Below, one piece after another: positions 32,929 through 40,995 of a DNA stretch of 64,000 bases. The stretch spans positions 26,525 to 90,524 of the forward strand of contig NZ_JAENHO010000023.1 in the NCBI RefSeq assembly GCF_016785085.1, read 5' to 3'. The position numbers and the translations under genes are program-made. The DNA comes from Paractinoplanes lichenicola. GTDB lineage: Bacteria > Actinomycetota > Actinomycetes > Mycobacteriales > Micromonosporaceae. The number at the start of each line of letters is the position of its first letter. Within the stretch, counting starts at the first letter, position 1. The notes under the pieces are model-generated. The model saw only the letters and a program-made list of their open reading frames with translations. It was not told where the DNA came from and searched no databases.

Positions 32929-33955
32929 CGACCTCGCGCCCGGTGTCCGCCGCCTCCTCCACGGCCAGGGCCAGCAGGTGATCCTGGGCGCCGACGGCCA
33001 GCGGATACGGGGGCGGACCGGCACCGCGCACCCAGGCCGCCATCGCGTCGAGCAGGGTCGCCGTGGCGATCTCGTCGTCGTTGAACCGGCAGCCCGCGTA
33101 CGGGTTGCGATAGAGCACCCGGTCGCCCAGCATGATCGTCTCGGTGTCGAAGCCGTTGAGGTCGAGGTCGTGGCCGCTCTGCCGGCGCACGATCGCGGTG
33201 CGCGCGATCGTCTGCGGCGCGGCCAGGTGCACGACCTCGTCGTCCCGCAGCTCACCGTGCGTGCCGCGAACCAGCAACCGCCGGAAGCGCAGCAGATTGC
33301 GGGTCTGGTTGGTGGTGAAGTCGTAGACGGCCGAGCGCCCGCCGCCGAAATCCAGGGTGGCGATCGTGGTGGTGGCCGGCTTGGGCTCGGTGTCGCCGGT
33401 CCAGCCGCCGCGGCCGAGCGGGTCGAGCAGGGGCGCGACCGTGCGCACCGCGCGGACGGCGGCCGGCGCGTGCCCCACCCCCAGCAGGCCGCGGATCAGC
33501 GACATCGCGTGATACTGCTGCGTCGAGGAGACCTGCACCTGGGTCGGGGCGCCGATGATGCCCGTACGGGCCGCGGCCAGCCGGGCGGCGTGCGTCGGCA
33601 TCAGCAGATATTGCTCGGCGACCTGCACCAGGCCGGACGCGCCGACCGTGGCCCAGAGCTCGCGCAGGCCCGGCCGGCCGGGGGCGGGTGGCGTCTCGGC
33701 CAGAACCGGTATCTGAAGCGCGACGGCCTCGGCGATCACGGCCGGGTTGACGACCTTCGGAACGGCGGTGACCAGGAAATCCGGGCGGGTCTCGCGGACA
33801 CAGGCGGCCAGGTCGGCGAAGGCCGGCACTGGTAGCGAGCGCCGCCGCGGGTCGCGCACCACCGCCCCGACGCAGTCGACCTCGGTCAGGGCCTGCGCCA
33901 CACGGTGGACGGCCGCGGCCCGGAAGCCGAACCCGACCAGCGCGAACGTGGTCAT
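32897..33955 (-). CDS. Gfo/Idh/MocA-family oxidoreductase
   Basis: A 352-residue predicted NAD(P)-dependent dehydrogenase. The N-terminal Rossmann start is FALVGFGFRAAAVHRVAQAL (GxGxxA-type), followed by the strand DFLVTAVPKVVNPAVIAEAV and VLAETPPAPG (EKP-like position, here ETP). The C-terminal domain is the usual alpha/beta sheet ending near VLYRNPYAGCRFNDDEIATA. The substrate is unknown, probably a sugar or cyclitol. ATG 33955 is preferred over GTG 33973. It starts 9 bp after marP, so it is the distal gene of that operon. Confidence 0.85.
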   Translation of the reverse strand: MTTFALVGFGFRAAAVHRVAQALTEVDCVGAVVRDPRRRSLPVPAFADLAACVRETRPDFLVTAVPKVVNPAVIAEAVALQIPVLAETPPAPGRPGLRELWATVGASGLVQVAEQYLLMPTHAARLAAARTGIIGAPTQVQVSSTQQYHAMSLIRGLLGVGHAPAAVRAVRTVAPLLDPLGRGGWTGDTEPKPATTTIATLDFGGGRSAVYDFTTNQTRNLLRFRRLLVRGTHGELRDDEVVHLAAPQTIARTAIVRRQSGHDLDLNGFDTETIMLGDRVLYRNPYAGCRFNDDEIATATLLDAMAAWVRGAGPPPYPLAVGAQDHLLALAVEEAADTGREVVTAAEAWSPA

Positions 33956-33963
33956 GCGGCGGG

Positions 33964-35136
33964 TCAGGCGCACTCGCCGGTGCGGACACCCCTAGTACGG
34001 GCTGCGCCGGCCTGGGCCACGGGGGCGGCCTCGGCGGCGGTGAGCGCGAAGCCGGTGTTTTTGTCGTCGGCCGCCGCGGCGAAGATGACGCCCAGCACCT
34101 GGCCGTTCGTGTTGATCAGGGGGCCGCCCGAGTTGCCGCTGCGGACCAGCGAGCGAATCGTGTAGATCTCGCGGGTCACGTCGCCCGAGTCGTAGATGTC
34201 GGGGCCGGTGATCCGGCCGACGTCGCGTACGCGGGCGGATTGGGCGTCGTAGGGGCCGTCCTGCGGGTAACCCAGCACGATCGCGCTCGCGCCCGTCTTG
34301 GCCTGACCCTTCACGAAGGGCATCACCGGCGCCGTCAGGCCGGGGACATAGAGGACGGCCAGGTCGCGATCGGGGTCGTAGACGACGACGGTCGCCTCGA
34401 GCCGGCGGCCGTTCACCTCGACCTCGGTGTCCCGGGTGCCCGCGACGACGTGCGCGTTGGTCATCACCCGCTCGTCGGTGTAGACGAAGCCGGAGCCCTC
34501 GATGCGGCGCGAGCAGCTCGGCGCCGTGCCCAGCACCTTGATGACCGAGCGCTTCGACTTCTGGACGATCTGCGAGCCCTTGAGCGCCGGGTCGGGCGCG
34601 GCCACCTCTTTGGCGTCGGTCGGGGTCAGGCCGCCGAAGACGTCGGGGAAGCCGCTGGTGTCGAGGGTGTCGCGCAGCGCGGCCGAGAGCGCCTGCGCCT
34701 GGTCGGGCATCAGGCTGTTGATGCCGCCCAGGATGGCGCTGTTGCGGACCTCTTTGTTGAGGCCGGGGAACGGGGTCGAACCGAGCGGCACCGCGATCAG
34801 CCAGGCCACCAGCAGCACCGCGACCAGCGAGATGGCCGCGCCGCCGGCGTCGTCGACCCGCTGCAGCGGGCGGCTCTGGATGGCCCGGCGCAGATGGGTG
34901 CCGAGCCAGCCGGCCAGCGTCTGCCCGAGCACGGCCAGCGCGAAGATCGTGACGAGCGAGACGACGAGCCGGGCCGACGGGTCGGAGAACCGGTCGGCGA
35001 TCAGCGGGCCGACCTGCAGGCCGATCAGCACTCCGCTGAAGAAGCCGCCGAACGAGAGCGCGCCGATGACGAAGCCCTGGCGGTAGCCGCTGATCGCGAA
35101 GATCAGCATGAGCAGGATCAGGATGCCATCGACCAC
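33964..35136 (-). CDS. marP: MarP-like periplasmic serine protease
   Basis: A 390-residue protein with four N-terminal helices of the CvpA type (LILLMLIFAISGYRQGFVIGALSFGGFF...), then a chymotrypsin-like protease. The catalytic triad is visible: His in MTNAHVVAG, Asp in DPDRDLAVL, and Ser in RSGNSGGPL. Two cysteines (APSC and GEC at the C-terminus) match the disulfide that activates M. tuberculosis MarP. Such proteases protect against acid and oxidative stress and process peptidoglycan enzymes. GTG 35136. The start region is duplicated (see the repeat). Confidence 0.93.
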   Translation of the reverse strand: MVDGILILLMLIFAISGYRQGFVIGALSFGGFFSGVLIGLQVGPLIADRFSDPSARLVVSLVTIFALAVLGQTLAGWLGTHLRRAIQSRPLQRVDDAGGAAISLVAVLLVAWLIAVPLGSTPFPGLNKEVRNSAILGGINSLMPDQAQALSAALRDTLDTSGFPDVFGGLTPTDAKEVAAPDPALKGSQIVQKSKRSVIKVLGTAPSCSRRIEGSGFVYTDERVMTNAHVVAGTRDTEVEVNGRRLEATVVVYDPDRDLAVLYVPGLTAPVMPFVKGQAKTGASAIVLGYPQDGPYDAQSARVRDVGRITGPDIYDSGDVTREIYTIRSLVRSGNSGGPLINTNGQVLGVIFAAAADDKNTGFALTAAEAAPVAQAGAARTRGVRTGECA

Positions 35137-35188
35137 GGACCCTCACCCAGCGTAGAAATCGACCACGGACATTCACCCAGGGTAGAGG
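35129..35188. repeat. 30-bp tandem duplication of the marP start region
   Basis: Units 35129-35158 and 35159-35188 match at 25 or more of 30 positions. The right-hand copy is an upstream duplicate of the marP start (GTGGTCGAT), which in the duplicate opens a 7-codon frame ending in TGA just upstream of the real start. Confidence 0.8.
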
Positions 35189-35206
35189 CGCTTGGCCAGG
35201 GGTGGC

Positions 35207-35914
35207 TCACGGCAGAACCTCGTCGGGCGCCCCACCCCGGGCCGCGGGCACCGGCGCGCTCGCGTCGGGCAGGTCGACCAGGGCCCCGGGCTCCCACGGC
35301 TTGGCCCAGCCGCCCATGTCGAGCAATGTCGAGATCACCCCTGCCGTGAAGCCCCAGACGAGAAGACCCCGGACCTGAAAGGCGGGACCGATCCAGCCGC
35401 TGGGGTGTCGCACCCGAATACGGTTCTGCGGGTCGACCAGTTCACTGATCGGCAACCGGGCCACGTGGGCGACCTCGGCCGGCTGCCGCGGGCTGACCGG
35501 ATGCGGGTGCCGCCACCAGGCCAGCACCGGCGTGACGACGAACGAGCTGACCGGGATGTAGAGGTCGGGCAGCAGCGCCAGCACCTCGGCGCCGGACGGC
35601 TCGAGGCCGACCTCCTCGTTGGCCTCGCGCAGGGCGGTGGCCACGGCGTCGGCGTCCTCGGGGTCGGTGGCGCCGCCGGGGAACGCGGGCTGGCCGGCGT
35701 GGTTGCGCATGGTCGCCGCCCGCTGCAGGACGAGCAGGTCGGGGCCGTGCTCGCCCTCGCCGATCAGCACCAGCACGGCGCTGGGCCGGCCGCCGCCCAC
35801 CGGGGGCCGCAGCGTCGTGAAGTCTTCGGTGCGGCAGGTCGCCACGCGGGTCAGCAGCGGGTCGAACCACTGGGGCAGGCCGTCGGGGCGGCCCAGCACC
35901 TGTCCCCGGCTCAC
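35207..35914 (-). CDS. NUDIX hydrolase, CoA pyrophosphatase type
   Basis: A 235-residue NUDIX enzyme. The core is SAVLVLIGEGEHGPDLLVLQRAATMRNHAGQPAFPGGATDPED, the HAGQ-FPGG motif typical of CoA/NADH pyrophosphatases, followed by the Nudix box REANEEVGL. The C-terminal part has VSSFVVTPVLAWWRHPHPVSP. It likely hydrolyses CoA derivatives, although the first acidic residue of the box is Asp rather than Glu. GTG 35914 overlaps the tlpA stop (GTGA), so it is coupled to that gene. Confidence 0.9.
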   Translation of the reverse strand: MSRGQVLGRPDGLPQWFDPLLTRVATCRTEDFTTLRPPVGGGRPSAVLVLIGEGEHGPDLLVLQRAATMRNHAGQPAFPGGATDPEDADAVATALREANEEVGLEPSGAEVLALLPDLYIPVSSFVVTPVLAWWRHPHPVSPRQPAEVAHVARLPISELVDPQNRIRVRHPSGWIGPAFQVRGLLVWGFTAGVISTLLDMGGWAKPWEPGALVDLPDASAPVPAARGGAPDEVLP

Positions 35915-36534
35915 GGGGTCACCGTCACGCCGGTGTGGGTGCGGACCAGTTCGGAGAGCTGAGGGGCCTTCAAGGGCAGCGGATGCAGCCACGCCCGGCC
36001 GGCCGAGTCGAGAAACAGGGTGATCGGCAGCCTGATTTGGCCGAGGTTGTTGAGGAGCGCGCTCTTCTCGTCGAACAGGGTCGGCAGGCGCACGCCGGCG
36101 TCGGTGGCGAAGGACGCGCCCTTGTCGCGCTGGTCGCCGGTGTCGACGCCGAGCACGGTGAGCCGGCCCGCGGCATTGTCGGCCAGGCGCTGCATCACCG
36201 GCAGCTCGTCGCGGCACGGGCCGCACCAGGAGGCCCACAGGTTGATCACCGCAGGGCCGCGCAGCTCGCGCAGCGAGATCTGGTCGTCGCCGTCGAAGCA
36301 GGGCAGCGTCAGATCGGGCAGGCTCGCCAGCGCCGAACCGCCCGCGGCGGCGGACGACGGCGGAGCCGAGGGCGGGGTGGTGGCGGAGACCGGAGCGGCC
36401 GACGGTGGCGGGGCGGTCAGGGCCTCGCAGCCGGCGAAGGGCGAGGCCACGGCCGGCTCGTCGCCGCCGCAGGCAGCGGTCGCCAGTACAAGCAGCAACG
36501 CGAGCGGCGCGGCGGACAGCCGCGGGCGGCTCAC
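35911..36534 (-). CDS. TlpA/ResA-type extracytoplasmic thioredoxin
   Basis: A 207-residue exported protein. The N-terminal signal (SAAPLALLLVLATAACGG) may be a lipobox (TAAC). After a Pro/Ala linker comes a thioredoxin-fold domain: LPDLTLPCFDGDDQISLRELRGPAVINLWASWCGPCRDELPVMQ, whose WCGPC active site is intact, and a cis-Pro region (RLPITLFLDSAG). It reduces or matures extracytoplasmic disulfides. GTG 36534 overlaps the nth stop; its own stop overlaps the NUDIX start. Confidence 0.9.
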   Translation of the reverse strand: MSRPRLSAAPLALLLVLATAACGGDEPAVASPFAGCEALTAPPPSAAPVSATTPPSAPPSSAAAGGSALASLPDLTLPCFDGDDQISLRELRGPAVINLWASWCGPCRDELPVMQRLADNAAGRLTVLGVDTGDQRDKGASFATDAGVRLPTLFDEKSALLNNLGQIRLPITLFLDSAGRAWLHPLPLKAPQLSELVRTHTGVTVTP

Positions 36535-37331
36535 GGAACGTCCGGCGCGGCGACCGCCGCGGCCGGCACGAGGTCGGGGTCGACCCCGGCGGCGACCGCC
36601 AGCTCGCGGGCGCGCGGCCCCTTGAGCAGCTTGGCCGCCGCGGCCGCCTCGGTCGGGCCGGTGCCGTACGAAGGGCACATGGACGCCAGGGTGCAGGCCC
36701 CGCAGGCGGGCTTGCGCGCGTGACAGACCCGCCGCCCGTGGAAGATCACCCGGTGCGACAGCATGGTCCAGTCGCGCTTCTCGATCAGGTCGGCCACCAG
36801 GAACTCGATCTTGACCGGGTCCTCCTCGCTCACCCAGCCGAAGCGGTTGGTGAGGCGGCGGAAGTGGGTGTCGACCGTGATGCCGGGGACGCCGAACGCG
36901 TTGCCCAGGATGACGTTGGCCGTCTTGCGGCCGATGCCGGGCAGGGCGACCAGCTCGGCCAGCGTGGCCGGCAGCACCCCGCCGTGCTTCTCGATCAGCG
37001 CCTGACCCAGCTTGATCAGCGAGTCGGTCTTGGCCCGGAAGAAGCCCGTGGGCTTGAGCAGGGTCTCGAGCGCGGCGCGGTCGGCCCCGGCGTAGTCGGC
37101 GGCGGTCTGATACTGCTTGAACAGCGCGGGGGTGACCTGATTGACCCGGACGTCGGTGGTCTGCGCCGACAGGATCGTGGCCACGGCCAGCTCGAGCGGG
37201 TTGGTGAAGTCGAGCTCGCAATGCGCGTCGGGATGCGTCTCGGTCAGGACGCGGGCCATCTTGCGGGCCCGCCGCTTGCGCCCGATGGGCGTTTCCGCCG
37301 CGAACCGTTTTGCCGCTGCCACCGGAGTCAC
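36531..37331 (-). CDS. nth: Endonuclease III
   Basis: A 266-residue DNA glycosylase/AP lyase for oxidised pyrimidines. The core has LAVATILSAQTTDVRVN, the helix-hairpin-helix LPGIGRKTANVILGNAFG with the catalytic Lys, TVDTHFRRLTNRFGW with the catalytic Asp, and the 4Fe-4S cysteines CHARKPACGACTLASMC. A roughly 35-residue Ala/Pro/Val-rich tail follows. GTG 37331 is chosen because a TACTCT box sits 6 nt upstream; the alternative GTG 37370 overlaps the capA stop. It is followed by overlapping tlpA. Confidence 0.93.
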   Translation of the reverse strand: MTPVAAAKRFAAETPIGRKRRARKMARVLTETHPDAHCELDFTNPLELAVATILSAQTTDVRVNQVTPALFKQYQTAADYAGADRAALETLLKPTGFFRAKTDSLIKLGQALIEKHGGVLPATLAELVALPGIGRKTANVILGNAFGVPGITVDTHFRRLTNRFGWVSEEDPVKIEFLVADLIEKRDWTMLSHRVIFHGRRVCHARKPACGACTLASMCPSYGTGPTEAAAAAKLLKGPRARELAVAAGVDPDLVPAAAVAAPDVP

Positions 37332-37337
37332 CGCTAA

Positions 37338-37343
37338 AGAGTA
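37338..37343 (-). promoter_or_regulatory. -10 box for a leaderless nth transcript
   Basis: Read leftward TACTCT with 6 nt to GTG 37331. It lies just downstream of the capA stop and may be an internal operon promoter. Confidence 0.4.
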
Positions 37344-37366
37344 CGTCGCCCCGCCGACAGGAATCG

Positions 37367-38566
37367 TCACGCGGACGGCGTGATCGAACCGTCCGCGCCG
37401 ATCTTCACGCCGGTGTCGGGGAAGTCCTGCTTGCTGAGCTGGGCCACGAGCTTGCGGCCCTGCTCGTTCGACTCGTCGCGGGTCGGCAGGCCGTTGTCGT
37501 TCATGTAGGTCGAGAGCAGCTTGCCACCCCCGTACGACCCGTCCTTGCCCAGCGTGACCTGCAGGATCCCGCCGTACTTGAGGACGCCGCCGCGCGAGAG
37601 CGTGCGCCCGCCGCCGGCGAAGTTGCCCAGGCTGTACGCGATCAGCTTGCCGTTGTAGAACTCCATGCCGCGCAGCACGTGCGGCCCGTGCCCGACGACC
37701 AGGTCGGCCCCGGCGTCGACGACCGCGTGGCTGAACTTGATCGGGTCGCCCCGGTTCTCGCCGTGGAACGTCTCGGTGCCCGGCCGTACGTGCTGCTTCT
37801 CGGAGCCCTCGGCCCCCATGTGCACCTGCACGACGACCAGGTCGGCCTGGCCCTTGGCCGACTCGACGACCGAGCGGGCCTGGTCGAGGTCGATCAGGCT
37901 GTTGGCCCCGGCGTACGACGAGAAGCCGACGACCGCGATCTTGACCCCCTTGACCTCGGCCACGGTGATCTCGTCGGTGTTGCCGGTGGCCTTGATGCCG
38001 GCCTCGTCGAGCGTGGCCCGGGTGTTGCGCGCGCCCTGGGTGCCGAAGTCCTTGGCGTGGTTGTTGGCCGTGTTGACGAGGTCGAACCCGCCGTCCGAGA
38101 GGTGCTTCACGTACGCCGGTGGGGAGCGGAACGCGAAGCAGTTGGGCGACGGCGGCGACCCGCACTTGGAGGCCCCCGTGTTCTCGGTCAGCGGCTGCTC
38201 GAGGTTGCCCATCACGAGGTCGGAGGCGAGCGCCGCCTTGACCGAGTCGAAGAATCCCTCGCCGTTCGCCGGGGGCATCCGGTTTGGCGCGTTGCTCATC
38301 ATGATGTCGCCGGTAGCCGACAGTGTGACGGCGCCCTCATCGACGGTGGCGGACTCGGTCGGCGGCGGCGCGGCCGGCGCCGACGAGGCGGGAGAGGAAG
38401 GAGAAGCCGGTCCCTCCCGCCATTGCGCAGCCGAGTCACCGGGGGACCGGTTCGCGAAAGCGACCCCGCCGATACCCAGCGCAGCCAGAACCGCCAGGAC
38501 AATAGCGACAGTAAGGACGGGCCGCCCGAAAATGCCCGGCCTTCGATGCGGGGGGTGGGAATTCAT
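37367..38566 (-). CDS. CapA-family (PGA_cap) phosphoesterase-like protein
   Basis: A 399-residue exported protein. A single helix (LTVAIVLAVLAALGIGGVAFA) anchors it; a Ser/Pro/Ala linker follows. The catalytic part is the CapA/PgsA metallophosphoesterase-like fold: LSATGDIMM (D metal site), LVMGNLEQPL, DLVNTANNHAKDFG, VVQVHMGAE and VVGHGPHVLRGME. The family was named for poly-gamma-glutamate capsule synthesis, but in actinomycetes its substrate is mostly unknown. A near-leaderless TATCGT box lies 8 nt upstream of the ATG. It heads the leftward nth-tlpA-nudix-marP operon. Confidence 0.9.
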   Translation of the reverse strand: MNSHPPHRRPGIFGRPVLTVAIVLAVLAALGIGGVAFANRSPGDSAAQWREGPASPSSPASSAPAAPPPTESATVDEGAVTLSATGDIMMSNAPNRMPPANGEGFFDSVKAALASDLVMGNLEQPLTENTGASKCGSPPSPNCFAFRSPPAYVKHLSDGGFDLVNTANNHAKDFGTQGARNTRATLDEAGIKATGNTDEITVAEVKGVKIAVVGFSSYAGANSLIDLDQARSVVESAKGQADLVVVQVHMGAEGSEKQHVRPGTETFHGENRGDPIKFSHAVVDAGADLVVGHGPHVLRGMEFYNGKLIAYSLGNFAGGGRTLSRGGVLKYGGILQVTLGKDGSYGGGKLLSTYMNDNGLPTRDESNEQGRKLVAQLSKQDFPDTGVKIGADGSITPSA

Positions 38567-38574
38567 CGACGGCG

Positions 38575-38580
38575 ACGATA
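38575..38580 (-). promoter_or_regulatory. -10 box of capA
   Basis: Read leftward TATCGT, 8 nt before ATG 38566, in the divergent capA/crp spacer. Confidence 0.4.
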
Positions 38581-38726
38581 CCTTCAGGTGGCGACGCGGA
38601 CGAACCGTCGAAAGGCTTGTCGTCGCCTACCCTGGGCGACGAAAAATACTGCCCGTCACGGCGGGACTGGTTACCCTGCGGTATCTAGATCAAGGGGTGC
38701 CCGCCCGATTCCCGCCCGCGTGCGCC

Positions 38727-38732
38727 TAGACT
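38727..38732 (+). promoter_or_regulatory. -10 box of crp
   Basis: TAGACT about 40 nt before the crp ATG, which has GGAGG at 38759-38763. No clear TGTGA-N6-TCACA autoregulatory site is seen in the spacer. Confidence 0.4.
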
Positions 38733-38772
38733 GATCGAGCGCAGGCGTTGCGCGTGTTCGGAGGTGCGGACG

Positions 38773-39450
38773 ATGGATGAGGTACTGGCGCGCAGCGGGA
38801 TCTTCCAGGGTGTTGACCCGGAGGCCGCCGAGGCGCTCGCCAAAGAGATGGACACGGTCGAAGTCCGCAAGGGCGACGTCTTGTTCAACGAGGGCGAGGC
38901 CGGTGACAGCCTGTACATCGTGCTGTCCGGCAAGATCAAGCTGGGCCGGCGCGCGGCTGACGGCCGGCAGAACCTGGTCTCGATCATGGGCCCGTCCGAC
39001 ATGGTCGGCGAGCTCTCGCTGTTCGACCCCGGCCCCCGCACGGCGACCGCGACCGCGGTGACCGACGCCCGGATGGCCCGGCTCAAGAAGACGTCGCTGC
39101 GTCCGTGGCTCAACAACCGGCCCGAGATCGCCGAGCAGCTGCTGCGGGTGCTCGCCCGTCGCCTGCGTCGCACGAACGACGCGCTGGCCGACCTGATCTT
39201 CACCGACGTGCCCGGCCGGGTCGCGAAAAACCTGCTGCAGATGGCCGGCCGGTTCGGCACCCGCGACGGTGGTGTGCTGCGCGTCACGCACGACCTCACC
39301 CAGGAGGAGCTGGCCCAGCTCGTCGGGGCGTCCCGCGAGACGGTGAACAAGGCGCTGGCCGACTTCGCCTCGCGCGCCTGGCTCCGGCTGGACGGCAAGA
39401 GCGTGATCATCCTGGACCCTGAGCGCCTCGCGCGGCGCGCTCGCGTCTGA
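38773..39450 (+). CDS. crp: Crp/Fnr-family transcriptional regulator
   Basis: A 225-residue regulator. The cNMP-binding domain has GEAGDSLYIVLSGKIKLGRR and the phosphate-binding cassette MVGELSLFDPGPRTATATAVT, with the Arg and the paired Thr-Ala-Thr residues that bind cAMP. The winged helix at the C-terminus is LTQEELAQLVGASRETVNKALADF. It is closest to the mycobacterial Crp/GlxR group and acts on carbon and development genes. The ATG at 38773 follows GGAGG. The position between capA and the carboxylase matches the M. tuberculosis neighbourhood of crp. Confidence 0.93.
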   Translation: MDEVLARSGIFQGVDPEAAEALAKEMDTVEVRKGDVLFNEGEAGDSLYIVLSGKIKLGRRAADGRQNLVSIMGPSDMVGELSLFDPGPRTATATAVTDARMARLKKTSLRPWLNNRPEIAEQLLRVLARRLRRTNDALADLIFTDVPGRVAKNLLQMAGRFGTRDGGVLRVTHDLTQEELAQLVGASRETVNKALADFASRAWLRLDGKSVIILDPERLARRARV

Positions 39451-39466
39451 CCCTCAGTAGCTTGCA

Positions 39467-39491
39467 GGGGCCGTCCCGATGGGGCGGCCCC
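39467..39491 (+). terminator. crp terminator
   Basis: GGGGCCG (39467-39473) pairs with CGGCCCC (39485-39491). Confidence 0.6.
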
Positions 39492-39557
39492 TAAAACTCG
39501 TGTATTACCCCCTGAAAAGGGTACAAACCAGCAGCTTTCGCATCCGTGTCGCACCCA

Positions 39558-39586
39558 CTCGACCACTCGTTGTGGAGGTGGTCGAG
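39558..39586 (+). promoter_or_regulatory. Hairpin upstream of the carboxylase operon
   Basis: CTCGACCAC (39558-39566) and GTGGTCGAG (39578-39586) are 9-bp perfect arms with an 11-nt loop. It could be an operator or a leader structure. Confidence 0.4.
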
Positions 39587-39657
39587 AGGCACCGGCGGAT
39601 ACGAGAGGGCGCGGCTTTGAACATGGTGGGGGGCGTACAGCGCATCGGGGTACCGAC

Positions 39658-40995
39658 GTGACCGTGCTCGACACCGCCGTCGACCCGCGCACCCCCGGCT
39701 ATCCGGAGGCCCGCAACGCCACCCTCGACCGGCTCGACCGGCTCGAGGCGGCGCTCGAGGAGGCCCGCGCGGGCGGCGGCGAACGGGCGGTCACCCGGCA
39801 TCACGCGCGCGGCAAGCTGCTGCCCCGCGAGCGCATCGAGATGCTGCTCGACCAGGACGCCCCGTTCCTGGAGCTGTCGCCGGTCTCGGGCTGGGGCACC
39901 GAGTTCCCGGTGGGCGCGGGCGTGGTCACCGGCGTCGGGGTGGTCGAGGCCGTCGAGTGCATGATCATCGCGACCGACCCCACCGTCGAGGGAACGGCGG
40001 CCAACCCGTACGCGGTCGAGAAGATCCGCCGGGCCGCCCGGATCGCCTCGGCCGACCGTCTGCCGCTGGTCAACCTGGTCGAGTCGGCCGCCGAGAGCCC
40101 CGGGGCGGGGCCACCGCCGGGCGGCAGCATCGCGCGTGACCTGAGCCGGCTGTCCACCCGGCGCGTGCCCACCGTCTGTGTAGTCTTCGGGCCGACCAGC
40201 GGTGACACCGCGTATCTGCCGGCCCTCGCCGACTACACGATCATGGTGCGCGGGCACGCCAAGCTGCTGACCCATCCCCGCCCCCGGGCCGCCGCGAACG
40301 GCTCCGACGTCCGCGCGGCGGCGGCCCCGGCCGACCAGCTGGCCGAGGACGAGCGCGACGCCATGCGCCTGGCCCGTCAGTGCGTACGCCGGCTGAACTG
40401 GCGCAAGGCGGGCCCCCCGCCCCGCACCTTCCCGCCCGCCGAGCCCAAGTACGACGCCGAGGACCTGCTCGCGCTGGCCGGGCTGTCCACGCTGTTCGAC
40501 CCGCGCGAGGTGCTGGCCCGGCTGCTCGACGGCAGCGAGTTCGACGAGTTCAAGCCGGCCGTCGGGGCCGCCCTGCTGGCCGGCTGGGGCGAGCTGCACG
40601 GCTATCCGATCGGGGTGCTGGCCGCCGCCGACGTCCCGCCGACCGCGGCCGACACCCAGAAGGCGGTGCACTTCATCCAGCTCGCGAACGCCACCGACAC
40701 GTCGCTGCTGCTGCTCCAGCGCGACGAGACCGGCACCCTCGGCTCACCGGCGGTGGACGCGCTCGCGCACTCCACCGTGCCCCTGCTCGCCCTCAACACC
40801 GGACGCACCGGCGACCCCCGCTTCGCCTTCAGCTGGCCCGCCGACGGCCCGGCCGGCGGCGGGGACGACGACGGCGTCATCGACCCCCGCGACACGCGCA
40901 CCGTGCTCGGCCTCTGCCTCTCCGCCGTGCACAGCGCGGTCGTCGAGGGCGCGGGGCACGGCGGCGCCTTCCGAGCCGGAAAGGTAGACCAGTGA
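39658..40995 (+). CDS. Divergent acyl-CoA carboxylase, carboxyltransferase subunit
   Basis: A 445-residue protein of the biotin-dependent carboxyltransferase (crotonase-like) family, shorter than the usual roughly 520. It keeps HHARGKLLPRERIEMLLD, GWGTEFPVGAGVVTG, and the second half with ADTQKAVHFIQLANATDTSLLL and a C-terminal IDPRDTRTVLG. The two canonical oxyanion-hole Gly-Gly motifs are changed: SGGAR is SAAES (about 143-147) and CAGGA is TSGDT (about 180-184). About 80 residues are missing around the mid-linker. It may be a pseudoenzyme or have changed substrate. GTG start; its stop overlaps the next GTG. Confidence 0.75.
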   Translation: MTVLDTAVDPRTPGYPEARNATLDRLDRLEAALEEARAGGGERAVTRHHARGKLLPRERIEMLLDQDAPFLELSPVSGWGTEFPVGAGVVTGVGVVEAVECMIIATDPTVEGTAANPYAVEKIRRAARIASADRLPLVNLVESAAESPGAGPPPGGSIARDLSRLSTRRVPTVCVVFGPTSGDTAYLPALADYTIMVRGHAKLLTHPRPRAAANGSDVRAAAAPADQLAEDERDAMRLARQCVRRLNWRKAGPPPRTFPPAEPKYDAEDLLALAGLSTLFDPREVLARLLDGSEFDEFKPAVGAALLAGWGELHGYPIGVLAAADVPPTAADTQKAVHFIQLANATDTSLLLLQRDETGTLGSPAVDALAHSTVPLLALNTGRTGDPRFAFSWPADGPAGGGDDDGVIDPRDTRTVLGLCLSAVHSAVVEGAGHGGAFRAGKVDQ

